Positions 33,588 through 45,207 of a stretch of DNA of 64,000 nt are shown here, in pieces. Every line of letters begins with the position of its first letter. Positions within the stretch are counted from its first letter, which is position 1. The notes under the pieces are model-generated. The model saw nothing but the letters and a program-made list of their open reading frames with translations, had not been told where the DNA came from and searched no databases. The stretch is from Turritopsis dohrnii (lineage: Eukaryota > Cnidaria > Hydrozoa > Anthoathecata > Oceaniidae), in the NCBI GenBank assembly GCA_027922465.2, contig BQMF02000008.1:1736001-1800000 (forward strand). The letters are read 5' to 3'. A program made the position numbers and the translations under genes.

Positions 33588-33721
33588 TAGTCTGTTCAAA
33601 AAATATGTGCACTAATTTCAGTTACCATGTGGAAACCAGATTTAACAAATTACATAAATTCCCTTGAGCCTGGTTTTTATATAAAAGCTGAAATCAGTGC
33701 ATATAATTTATGAACAGACTT
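33588..33721. mobile_element. 134-bp MITE with TA duplication, absent from unit 1
   Basis: Inverted ends of about 30 bp (AGTCTGTTCAAAAAATATGT left; complement at the right). TA at 33586-33587 and 33722-33723. Unit 1 has the clean empty site CAAACTAAAAATTAC near 16628. A Tc1/mariner-type MITE that moved after the segmental duplication. Confidence 0.87.
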
Positions 33722-34216
33722 TAAAAATTACAATTTGTGAAAATGACGAATTGAATAAAGAATTGAACAAGAAAAATCAACAATGGCATTATTTACGAAG
33801 AAAAATCATAATATAATAATATAATATATCACAATACAGCAGATTGGCGACAAAGAGTTATGAAAACAGTTTTTTAATCGACTGAAACCCTTCCCATATC
33901 AAACCATTCTAAAGCAATCGTTCACAAACTCCTTAAGAAAGCCAAATCGAAATTCTCGAGTAAAGAGAAAAAAAGTCTCGAAAAGTGAATGTACACTACT
34001 GAAAAGTCATGAAACAAATAGTCACTATCTAGAAATTAAGTACGTTCAAAATCAATGGTGTTAATTCACTAGCAAAACTAGATCTGCCTATATAAATACT
34101 TACATCGTACATTATCCTTCATTTCGAGTTCATTATGTAAAAATCATAGAAACTGCAGGTTAAATATTCATTTTTGTGGTACACCGGACAAAACGAATGC
34201 AACAAAATGATGCCTA

Positions 34217-36513
34217 TCAATCTGTCTTTGGTAATATTGTACTTAAGAAACTCTTCACGTCCGCCATTTCCTACAAAAAAAAGAGGGCTTGTCACAAACT
34301 AATAAACATCTGTGCTTAAATTTGCACAAAACTCATGTTCTAAATATTTCACATCAAATCAATATCAATACTGGACACATTTCCTTTTAAAAAGGAATAC
34401 TAACCCTTCGATCCGAGCTATGTTGCAAACCATCATATGTATTGAAAGTAATATTTTTGTAATGTGTTTTAAGTAGTTCATTCGACATAACACCAAAACG
34501 ATAATTCACGACAGGATCTGCATTACCTACAGAAAATCGTGTAGAATACCTCGTGCAGATGTTATATGTCACTTACAAAATAAATTTAGGTTACATTTGT
34601 GGAATAAAGAAAGAACCGAAAGTTTGTTGATGAGAGCAGCAGAGAAAAAAAAGCACAACTAAGTGAATCCAAAAGTCAGATTATTTTATGTTCGAATTCC
34701 ACAATAACGAAAAGGATTTCAAAACGCATTCACAATACACCGTGAAGGGCAGGTTAAGGTGGTCTTGTCTCACTAAAGATATAAAGACTACCGATAGCTC
34801 AGGTTGCTATGAAGCTTCAAAGTTATTAGAATAAACGGGAAAATGTTTAAATGTCCAGAACTCAGACAAACATACAACGCTATTTATTTGGTAAAAAGAT
34901 ATCAATATTTCTTACCATGGCCAAGAAATACGTTGGTGTCTTTATTTACATCTTTACACAACTAGAAGAAAAAAACCCGGCAATTCTCTCATTAACAAGT
35001 GGATCATTTTCTGTGAATCGACAGTGAAAGTTGGGAACTAGATTCCGTGCTGATGTTTGTGAAGCATGGCAATTTGGACTATGGAAGATATTTAATGGAG
35101 CTATAGCTCTAATAAGTGAACAACAGAAGCCTTATAACATTTTTCAGGATCGGTACTTGAATTTATCAGGTTTGCCAACAAAAATAACGGTAAACAAACA
35201 AATTTATGGATAAAATTTCGCGTGGATTTAATTTCGCGGACAAGCGAAAAAAAGTAATTTCGAAAAAAAAATCAACTTTTAAGCATAACTTGGAGATGCT
35301 CTACTTTATCTTCTCAAAACAACTATTTATGTAATATTAAACATTTACATATTTTTTCCCTTGTTTTTAACTTCATTGGTTAATCCTCATCTTCTTTACA
35401 TCGAGCCAAAGATAAAGAAATCCTAGGCTCGTTGAAAACATGTCACCTCAAACAACCAACAGTATTGACTTACACTTTTGAATTTTTTATGCATAGGAAG
35501 GAATGTGCTTAAACCAATACATCCAGCTAGTTTTTTTTCAAAGGTCATAAATGTATGTAACGCAATCGCTCCACCCTGGCTGAAGCCACCTAAACATGAA
35601 AGTGGACATCCAGTTAAATTGCTCAAAATTCAATGCCTGATACATTTGAAGAAATTATAAAAAGACCTTACCAACTACTATTCTGTCAGAAGGAATGCCA
35701 TTTTTCTCTTCTTCGGAAATGAGTTTCTTTACTAGCATGGAAACAATAATAAAATAAGTAGAAGAGCTATTATAATAATCCTTAAAACTAAATTCAATGA
35801 ACACGCAAATAGTTGTACACAAAAATCAATATCATTTTTTGTCCATTTTACTTACAAATATCTGAGGATTTTTTTATTCCTTTCTCATCAAGGTTTGCAT
35901 CAAATGATAAGGAATCTATATCAAACCTACAAGAAAGCTTTCAAAAATAGCACTATAATTTAAAACAACAGTCAAAAAAATATTCGAGGATAGTTACAAT
36001 ATAGTTTTACCATGAAGGCATGGCCATACCACCATTAAGGGTCACTTTCTGAATGGGCCTAAAAATGAACAAGTTAAAAAAAAACAATTACATTTGAGGT
36101 CAATATCAGGGGAAGTCTTCATTTTAGGTTAATATCAAATCAGGGGAAGACTTACGCATTTGGGCACATATATTTAACATGTGGCAGTGCGATTTCTTCT
36201 AATGCTGACAGCCAACCATGCCTAAAATAGTTTTATGATCAAAGTGTCACTTGCAAACTGATCCCCTGTGTAGAACACAAGTATTTAAGTTGTTGCCTTT
36301 TTATTAGAATTAAGTATAAACCTTTTCTACAGATCAGAGGATCATTTTAATAACTTACCCAGTGTCACCTAGTCCATGCAAAAAAATAACCTAAATATAA
36401 CAACAGCAAGATTTTCACTGTAGTAACTAGAAGTGTTCAACAGCTTTATTAGGATATCACAAACTCACTGTAGCAGTATGCTTTATCTTCGGCAAACAAA
36501 CAGGACCCGACAT
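34217..36513 (-). CDS. Acyl-protein thioesterase (LYPLA1/2-like), copy C, intact
   Basis: Duplicate of LYPLA-B. Exons 36513-36469, 36390-36359, 36221-36156, 36058-36011, 35926-35856, 35731-35672, 35589-35474, 34961-34916, 34526-34405 and 34270-34217 have exactly the same ten lengths as B and the same phases, giving 219 residues. The catalytic Ser (GGFSQGG), Asp (NADPVV) and His (GLQHSS) are all present. The N-terminus reads MSGPVCLPKIK, shared with pseudogenes A and D, so B is the one that changed. Intron 7 has lost part of a MITE and about 95 bp of flank relative to B. Expected role: cytosolic depalmitoylation, probably redundant with B. The AATAAA seen behind B is altered here, so 3' end use may differ. 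Confidence 0.92.
35214..35440. mobile_element. Truncated MITE in intron 7 of LYPLA-C
   Basis: Left part of the element at 18134-18488. The sequence jumps from GGCTCGTTGAAAAC straight to ATGTCACCTCAAAC, so the right TIR is deleted. Confidence 0.65.
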
Positions 36514-36971
36514 TGTTTATTTTAAATCTATAATGCAAAAGCACCTGCAAATCGTGGGTTCATTAGAAAGTCAAAATTTAATTAAACATTTTTCTGTCTC
36601 ACTTGTGTATTTTCAGGTCATGCAGGTATTCTCACCATCTTTGCATCTTGTTCTTACGTAAAAATATATTATAATAAGAATCTGAAAAATTTTAATGTTT
36701 TTATTGAATATCAATTAATTTTATATACTATTGATTTATAAACCCTTTAAAGCTTTTTTCTTTTTAATGTTATGAGAATTCTTCTTTTCTATTTTCATAG
36801 ACGATGGTCAATACACTTGATAAAAATACATACTCAGTTGCTAGGTGACACAAATGTTTGCTTTTACTTACACCAATAATAACAAAACTGTATTAATTAC
36901 TTTCACTGTTTATATTATTTATAACAAGTTTTTGTAAGACTGAATTTTTACAGTAATAATGCTATTTTTAT

Positions 36972-37226
36972 GAATGTTTATTTTCCGAATGTTTATCCAG
37001 GATAGCCTCTTCAGTTCCTTAAGGTACTGCTATCCAATGCTATCAATGCTGTAATGACAGGAACCGTTCAACTAGACAACCATCCTAGACATCATCCCTA
37101 CTCTCTTGCTGAGTGCTAAGCAGAGAAGAGTGATTCACACCGCTATAGTCGCTGACATGACTCGATTGGGGATTGAACGCGCGACCTCCCGAACAGGAAG
37201 CGAGCACTCTACCACAAGGCTACCTC
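36972..37226 (-). mobile_element. tRNA-derived SINE (unit 2 copy)
   Basis: Same box A, box B and body as 20020-20275, with a few substitutions. Part of the segmental duplication. Confidence 0.7.
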
Positions 37227-37319
37227 ATGTTATGTTACGTTATAAAAACATTGAGATTAAATTCACAAATTTACACACATCTGAATTTAAAGCTTTGTTA
37301 TTTTTTTCCAATTAAAAGT

Positions 37320-37500
37320 TAAAAAAGGGAGTTGGAAACTAGGATGTTTTTTAATTTCATTGAAAAACATGAAAACAAGTTCTACTGGTACCACTTATGT
37401 TTTCATATTCTTTTGTTAGGGGAAGAAATAAAGGAAATTTCGAAATTACCTTAGCAACGGTGGTCGTTCCCCCCTCCTAGCAACATAACTCTTGGTGAAT
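37320..37500. repeat. Dispersed repeat shared with 52435-52590
   Basis: Shared words in order: GGAAACTA, TTTTTAATTTCATTGAA, CTACTGGTACCACTTATG, CCTTAGCA, CGGTGGTCGTTC and CCTAGCAAC. In unit 1 the copy stops after CTACTGGTACCA, which marks a deletion there. Confidence 0.75.
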
Positions 37501-37983
37501 AATGTCCTAATATACCTAAGTTATCTTGTCAAAATTGAATAATGTAAGTTCAGCATGTTTTGTTTCATTATAGGGTTATGTTTTTAAGTCCATCCCCCTT
37601 ACCAGTAAAAATAATGTTTTATTTCCGAGTTATACACAAAAAAGATTGAGATCGCGTTTATGGTGAACATAAGCTGTGGTCGTAACTATGTTGTTTTTTT
37701 GCTGCATTATAATTTAAATTGATCCGAGAAACTCCGAGGAAGGAGAAAAAATTCCCAAAAAATAAATATATAGTAAATGACTTTCACATTACATGAATAC
37801 ACAAGCAGAACTTGTCCAGAAATCAATAGATTCATTTAATACTACTATTATGTAACTTAGTTGATTTCTTCAAGTCTTAATAGAAGTAGGAAAAGAAGAA
37901 AAAGAAATGAAATGTGTTTATTTATTAGCATTTATTTCCAATAATGCTTTTGTCAAGGCAAAATTAAAATTTACTGCTAGTTT

Positions 37984-38062
37984 CTAATAAGTGCCTGGGC
38001 CCTTATCTAGGATTTTGAACATATTATCGTAACACTAGTAAAAGTACCCAGGCACTTATTAG
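37984..38062. repeat. Perfect 16-bp inverted repeat
   Basis: CTAATAAGTGCCTGGG at 37984-37999 and its exact complement at 38047-38062, with a 47-bp loop. It could be a very small MITE or a structured RNA stem; nothing else supports either. Confidence 0.7.
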
Positions 38063-38397
38063 AGAGGGAGCTTATAAAATTATTTTCTGATTAAGGGGGC
38101 GCGCTAGAAAGAGGGGCGCTAAAAAGATGAAATACAGTGTATATATATATATACCATTTTTCTAGTAAGTAATTTGAGAGTAAGCCTATGGAATCTATAA
38201 AAACGTTTTTGATAAAATTATTGCCCCTGTTGAGTCAAAGTTTGGAAAGTTTTTTTTTCTTCAAAATAATTTTTCTCGGGAGCCAAAAATAAGATTTTAT
38301 TTCATTATTTTATACATTATAATGGTCATTAATTTCCTTATAATACTAACAATAAAAATGCAATAACATTTGTGACGTTCCAGGGGATTTTGATAAC

Positions 38398-38565
38398 AAA
38401 CGATAAAACGTTATTTAAAGAAACGTTTAAACGTTGCAAAAACAATAGAAAAAAACGTTTAAAAACGTTTTTATAAAAACGTTTAAACGTTTTTGCCAGA
38501 AGTCAAAAACGTTTCAAGAATTCGAAAGAGAAAACGTTTAAACGTTTCTTAAAACGTTTTATGCA
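38398..38565. repeat. AACGTTT palindrome cluster
   Basis: AAACGTTT or AACGTTTAAACGTT recurs about a dozen times within 170 bp, in fold-back arrangement. Confidence 0.75.
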
Positions 38566-40075
38566 GAACTTTTATAATTTATAATTTTAATTTTATAATG
38601 CTGCAAAAATTATTAGACTATAGCTGTCAAGAATTTGTTGATCACCAACTATGAGCAAATTTGAGCATTAAAGCAGAGAACTGGATAATAATACATTATT
38701 TATAAATTTATGGCTGGTGACACAGCAGCATAATTCAGCACCAATCCTCCAATGTGAGCTTTTTCCACTCCCCACACCAACAAAGGTTAAAAAAACTATA
38801 TATATTGAATAGAAATCGGAAAGTAACAATACATAATTAGAGTTCAAATATCTGATCAAAAATGGTATATATATATATTAGGGATCATTTGTCTACAATC
38901 AAACAATTCAAAATTTGGAAATACTTTTCATCATTGATTGAATTAGGCACATCACAGCACAGGTGACCATCGCCAAAAAAACACCGCCAGTTCATACTGC
39001 CAATAGCACAAAAACAATAATGCTTTGAATATTTTACTTTGATGTATAAAACACACCATAAACAAGCAACAACATAAAAAGCATCATTTGACAAAATTGT
39101 GCATTTCCAAACCGAGGGTTTATTTGACGCAAAATTCCTTAATAGAGATTGGCACTGGCACAATGATGATAAGTAAGCTTCTGCATTTATAAAGAAACAG
39201 ATAAATATGATTAACTTATGATGTTCTGATTTGATTTTAAGGAATTACGAAAGCCTTTCTTTTAGGAAGATAGACAAATTTTAGCTACACAAACTGCTAC
39301 TACTGCTGCTGGTCCTTTTTATTAGTAATTAGTAGCACGGATGTGACGTCGCGGGAGACTTGAATTGCAGTAATTTGTTTGCAGCACTACAGAGAACAAG
39401 CCACGACAAGAGTAAGACGAAATTTCAAATGGAAACTTTATGAAATCAAGTTTTGCTGAAAAAGTTTCGTTTCCAGATTATTCCGCCATTTTTCTAGTCT
39501 TTGTTCCTGTCAGCCCGGTTTTGCACCTAAATCAAGAATGAACCGGAGAGAAAAAGTTGATGAAGATAAGAAGCTGTGTATATAGTGGCAACCTCGACCC
39601 AGGCCTTGTTGCATGATGGGATGACGTTTTATGTGGGTGTGTGTAGCATATACTATTTCTATGTGGTCTAAAAACCGATATCGCTCCAGGAAAGGAGTGG
39701 GGCAACTGTTATAATTGCGGAGAAACCATCTACTGATGGATACTGCTTATCTCCCGGATTCAGAAGGTGATTCGAGTTGGGCGAAATTTATGAAACAGAC
39801 ACTACTGGTGTGACGATCAAGCACGTAAAGTATAGTGTTGACAATTTGTCCTCTTGGTGCAAATGGACAACGATGTATTATAATGCCGACATCAGAAGAA
39901 TATTTTGGTTGCTTTCTTCGGCTCGAATGTAAATGTAACGCAATTTAAATTACAATAGAGCCAAGAGAAGGTTTAGCGTAGTGAAAAAACAACAACGATT
40001 ATTTACAATTACTCAGGTTGTAATTTCTTTGTAGTTTCTCCCCTCGTGTTTAGATTGAATTAATAATCTTCGTAT

Positions 40076-42008
40076 AGCTTACTGAGCAACCACCAGTGGG
40101 GATTTCGAAAGGGTCGGTCTCCAGAACTAATGTTAATAAAATTAACTGATAAATGGTTAATGAAAATGAATGAAGGTATGTTCGTTGGTGTAATGCTGAT
40201 TGACTTCAGTAAAGCCTTCGACAGTGTCTGTCATCAAACCCTTCTGAAAAAGATCCAAGCTATCGGTATTAGTGGAGATCTTTATGAATGGAGCAAAAGC
40301 TACTTAGAGAACAGGAGTCAGTTTACAATCGTAGGGACAAGCAAATCTGACTTGGCCCCTGTCGAACAAGGGGTTCCACAAGGCTCTCTCCTGGGTCCTC
40401 GGTTCTACTCCTATCACACAAATGACCTACCAACCGCATCTCCAGGTCCGGTTCACTGTGAAACCGAAACCGATACCGAAATGTTTGCTGATGACACAAC
40501 AGCGGTGACGTATGCCTCTTCCTTCGACCTTCTCATGTCAAACCTGCAGAGTCTAGCCCATCACCTGAACAATTGGGCCGTGTTAAATGGAATGATCATT
40601 CATCCAGGTAAAACAAAAATTCTTATTGTATCCAAAAATCGATTTATTGGACCACCACAAAATATTACCCTTAATGGCAAGTCGCTAGATATAGTTGATA
40701 ACAGCAAAATTCTGGGGACTTTTATCGACAGCAAATTAAACTGGAACTACCATATTGAAACACTGAAAAAGACTTTCAACATTAGAGTTCGCTTATTAAA
40801 AAGAATGTTATCACTTAACAGGCAGGTCCTTGAAAAGTTCTATTTTGCTACAATCATTCCAGCAATAACATACAATATAGTCGTATGGGGAAGCTGTCCG
40901 AGTAATTGGGTTGCGAGCTTAGACATAATTCATGCCAAAGCAGCAAAGATTATACATCGATTACCAAATGGTTTATCTCCAGGCGGCGCTCTTGGCCGGG
41001 TCGGATGGATGTCGATTTCATACCTATATAAGCGTCGTTTATTATGCTTAATGCATAAGATCTACTATAAACTCACTGATCCTGATATCTGTTCAATGTT
41101 CACCCATCCTATTATTCTCAGGGAAACACGAAGGAAGCAACAACTGAATGTTACTATGGAAAATGGGAATAGGAACTCGTTTTCCTCCCGCGGTTGTAAG
41201 ATATGGAACGCAATGCCAACAAATCTGACGGAAATTCAGGATCACAATCGATTCCGAAACGACTTGTCGAAATATAAAGACAAAATTAACTCGTATTCCT
41301 TTGAACATAACTCTTACAATATAAATGAAAATTTCGTTTTTATTTAGTTTATATTATAGGGATTTATGTTGTTTTATTGCAAACCACGCCTAGCCAACAC
41401 TCTAGTCTCCTAGCTCATTCTTATCCACCTCGATACTCTAGTCCTACTCTCATCTCATATTTGCTAGCTAATGGAAGTTGGTTCTAGCCGTGGTACTACC
41501 TTATACACAGGTTTACTAAATTAAATTTATCTAATTAACTTTTTATGTTTTGACCCTTTAAGTTTTATAGAATTTATTTTACTAGATTTTACTCTTAATA
41601 TGCCTTTTGCTCACCCTATTTGCTCAGTGTCATCTCCTGTAGGTGGATTGTGTACCAACTGGGTTTATTTTGCAGTGAATTGCCTACCACAGCCTCTTGC
41701 TTCTAACTCTCTTTTGTTATTTTTCTTGTTGGTAAGATCACTGTCTTCTCTGTTTTTTTGTTGTTTTTTTTGTTGTTGTTTTTTTGTTTTTTTTTGTTGT
41801 TGTTGTTTTTTTTTTTTACCACATTTTATTTCACAATAGTATTTTATAATGACATAGATATATATAATGATATTTTTATCTGTAAGTGAGTGCTATACAT
41901 ATTTTACTTTTTATTTTTCATTTAGCTATTTGTAGGTCCACATCAGCTCATGCTGCACTTGTAAATTCAACCTGCATTACTAAATAAATTAATAATAATA
42001 ATAATAAT
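40076..42008 (+). mobile_element. 5'-truncated CR1/L2-type non-LTR retrotransposon with intact RT frame
   Basis: The frame 40130-41347 continues upstream to 40079 (HQWGFRKGRSPE). RT landmarks: IDFSKAFDSV at 24-33, GVPQGSLLGP at 81-90, FADDTT at 119-124, then SKILGTFIDSKLNW. The C-terminal region after RT (VVWGS, NAMPTNLTE) is also typical. No endonuclease is present, so the copy is 5'-truncated. The 3' UTR has T-rich low complexity (about 41750-41817), and the element ends in an AATAATAAT tail at 41988-42008. The empty site is at 22955 in unit 1. No clear target duplication. Confidence 0.88.
41750..41817. repeat. T-rich (TTG)n-like low-complexity tract
   Basis: Runs of T interrupted by TTGTTG, inside the 3' UTR of the + strand LINE. 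Confidence 0.85.
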
Positions 42009-42161
42009 AAAGTTTAGCCAATGAATTCCTTTGCCACATAAAAATTAAGTTTCTTTCCATACTCTCAAACTTTCTCCTCCATACACACGATCGCTTAAGC
42101 TTGTTTGTTTCCAATAACAAAAAATTATCAACAAATGTTGTGCGACTTTGCTTACAAATGA

Positions 42162-42494
42162 TTGGCGAGAAATTCAAAATATTATTTCAAAATGGACAAG
42201 CGTTTGCTGTTCTTGTCAGCTGTCTCTTTGTGCAATGTTATTAAGAGCTTCTTAAAACGTAGAGGAAAAATATGCACAGAAAGAGAAAGCACTCTTTCTG
42301 GGTTCTCCTCAGACTGTATAAAAGCCGTTAGATTTCATGATCGCCAGTTTTTTTATCGATATCTGGGTACACATTATTCACGACTGTCGTGCTACGGCGT
42401 GAATTTTTTTCTATATCTCTACGACATTGTCAAATGTTGCACGATCTTCCACTGGTTGCATGACAAGTGTTTCCATTACATCGTGGGACTGTAG
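42162..42494 (+). pseudogene. Possible Harbinger-type transposase N-terminal fragment, weak
   Basis: One frame reads RFHDRQFFYRYLGTHYSRLS, and an overlapping frame reads RKRKHSFWVL, in the order in which PIF/Harbinger nucleases show a W-V box and a FFRYFRM-like helix. The frames are broken and no DDE motif follows. The rest of 42500-43340 shows no gene, only an (ATT)n microsatellite at 42841-42858. Confidence 0.25.
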
Positions 42495-43497
42495 TGACTG
42501 TGTAGTAGTGCGACACGATTGCACGATAAAATTTCTTTTTTGTAAAGAAAGAAACCAAGCTTTAGAAAAGACCTTTTGGTCTGTAAAATAACCATAATCT
42601 TGAAACTGGTGGTAGTGGAGACCATTTGGCGAAAAGATAGGAATTTGATTAAATTCGTTTCACCTTTCCTTTCGACATTCTATTTAAAAGAATTTGTCTT
42701 AGAACAGACTTATATTTCTTATTATTTCTTCTGATACGACTTTGAGTAGTTTGGATAAACAAGCACTTGTGTAAATTCAGCGTCTCCGTTATTAAAACGT
42801 CGCCCCAAAGTCTATCTCTCGAAAAAAAGTCACATTCCATCATTATTATTATTATTATTCCGTATATAAATATTTGTACAATTGAAGCTTCCAGTTTATA
42901 GTAAAATAAAGAGTACACTTCGTATATAGACCTTGATAGAAATTGGCTTGAATACAAAATTAGGGATTGGAAAAATTGAGGTAAAAAATCCATGCAGAAG
43001 CTCGGAACAGCAGAAAGCACAAATCAAAATAAGAGTGTATGAAAGGTATAGGCTGTGTTTAGGAGCAATAAAAACGAGGATCCAAATGAAAGTTTAGAAA
43101 AAAATTGATAGTGTTATATATAGATATTAAATATTGTGTTTATAAAAAAAGGAGAAAATTTTAAATTAAAATTTGAGATAAAACTAAGAGGCTAGATGGT
43201 AAAATATATACACGAATTAACATGAAAATTCCGAGCGAGTGATACTTCACTGAAATAGAAGGAACCTTCGAGAAAAGTGTGAAAATTAGTGATAGCACTC
43301 TTAGAATGTAAGTTTGATTTCAGAATAATCAATAAATAAATCTAGTATAATACATCTTCTCTGTGATTTGCAGATCTTCCTGTACCAGACTGGCCAAACG
43401 TAATTTTGTTCAAGTCATCTTCTTTCAGGTGTTTTTTGAAAAGTTCTAGTGAATTCTTTTCCCTGGTCTCGTTGGTGAGGTTATTACATTTGGGGAA

Positions 43498-45207
43498 TCC
43501 CTTATCAAAATTGAAGTACCATTATACTTTATGTACACATAAAGCATACTTCATTTCTACTTTTAACTGAAGAAGTAGGTTTGAAATATACTTATTCTAT
43601 ACTTCTGAGATGGAAGTACAAAAGAAGTATAACTTGATATTCATACTTCATTTATACTTCTTTCTTGAAGTATAAATGAAGTATACTGATTTTATACTTC
43701 AGAAAAGCAGAACATTAAAAAAGCATATTGAAGTACATTGGAAGTACATTATTTTGTTCTTTTAAAAAACAGAAAATCACGTTAAAATAAAATTCAAGTT
43801 TGAAGTACATTAGAAGTATGTCTTATTAATAAAGAAATGCTACAAATGAATGCTTAGGAATATACTGTGCAGGCTTTAAGAAAAAAGTAAGGAGAAATCT
43901 TTAAAAAACAATTCTAGTATTTCTAAAGTTGATGAAAGTGACTTATTAGAAAAACTATCTGATATTATTAATAATTTTATGACTGTCTTTATTATAACAG
44001 TGTTTCTTTTATATTGGAACTTCAAATCCCATGTGTATCAATTTCACATGAATAAGAATTCTAAAATTAGAATACTCCCAGGAATTAATTCCCTAGTTAA
44101 TTAAAAAGAATAGTATAGAATTTTATACAGATTTATAATAGAGTTTACAATATATATAAGTGTTTTATGAAAAAGTTTGTGTGAACTATTAGATTAATTA
44201 GCTCTGATTACATGATGACATCTTCATGCGGATCAGTGGCGGATCTAGAGGTATGTTGAAATTTGAACTTGAATTTTCTATAATAATTATAACTGTAATT
44301 TAGATAGTCTTCCAGAAGTTACCATCAGTGTGGTTAAGTTTATAATGTGCTTAAGGTTTTACAGTTGTGCTATGAAATTGTGTCCATTCTGTAGAAGCAA
44401 TAAAATGGAGTTTAATACAGTGATTGAATGTAGTGAAAGTGATGATGATAACTCGATTTACCAAGACACTTACTGCCACTGCCACTTAACAAAAATTTCG
44501 AAATTCCGAAAGATTCTTTAAATACAACTTTGCAAAAGTTAGATCTTTCTCCACTCAAAGTCCATACTGTATCAAAACACTTCAAATCAACTCTCGGAAA
44601 ACGGAGATTCTATGTAAGATCTTACAGGATCCTGTGCAGGATCTTATAGGATCCTACAGGATCCTATAAGACCTTACATAGGATCCTACATAGGATCCTA
44701 TTAGGAATCCTGTAGTCAGGATCCTAGCCAGGATTTCAACCAGGGTTTGAGCATGTTATGGAGTAGGGAATTCCCAAGTAAAATGAAAATTTTCAAAAAT
44801 CTTAAAAAAATGTTAAAATCTGTTTAAAAATTGCATTTTTAAATAAGGTATTTTTGAAATTAACAATTTTTATCATTCACAGCATTGATTTTGATGCTTC
44901 TGAGTTACTTCATGTCACTAAACTTCTTACATACTTCACCCAAAGTATACTTCAGCATCTGAGTTTTCAATCTGAGTTTTCAATTAAAGAAGTATACATG
45001 AAGTATATATATTCTCAATGAAGTATGCTTTATGTATACATGAAAATGTCCAAAATACATGCTACTTCAAGTATGCTCCTAAAGTATAATTTGAAGTACA
45101 TCAAAAGTATACATCGTGTATACTTTCTTCCATACTCCTATTATACTTTGTAGTATACTTAAAGTACAGAAAAAGTATACATGATGTACTGTATTTTGAT
45201 AAGGGAT
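43498..45207. mobile_element. Fold-back element with GAAGTATAC repeats inserted in the LINE
   Basis: Ends CCCTTATCAAAAT and its exact complement, with AT on each side. The outer 200-300 bp on each side is full of GAAGTATA/TATACTTC words in both orientations, giving strong fold-back potential. The interior has no transposase; it contains the GGATCC-rich patch. The LINE C-terminus resumes on the other side, confirming an insertion. Confidence 0.78.
44605..44720. repeat. Short tandem/palindromic AGGATCCTATA repeats
   Basis: TAGGATCCTA or CAGGATCCTG-type palindromes recur about nine times in 115 bp, inside the fold-back element. Confidence 0.8.

Larger units (their letters stand above)
28190..42024. 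repeat. Segmental duplication, unit 2 (direct repeat of 10542-22974)
   Basis: Same orientation as unit 1 and 5.2 kb away from it. It contains LYPLA-D (5' part), the long-TIR element, LYPLA-C, the SINE and the 39-kb block. Private to this unit: the 134-bp MITE at 33588-33721, the LINE at 40076-42008, and the retained block 37390-38780. The last shared bases are 42009-42024, beyond the LINE. Confidence 0.9.

Noticed and set aside
41093..41308. Minus-strand frame over the LINE C-terminus
   Set aside because: Shadow of the + strand RT reading frame.
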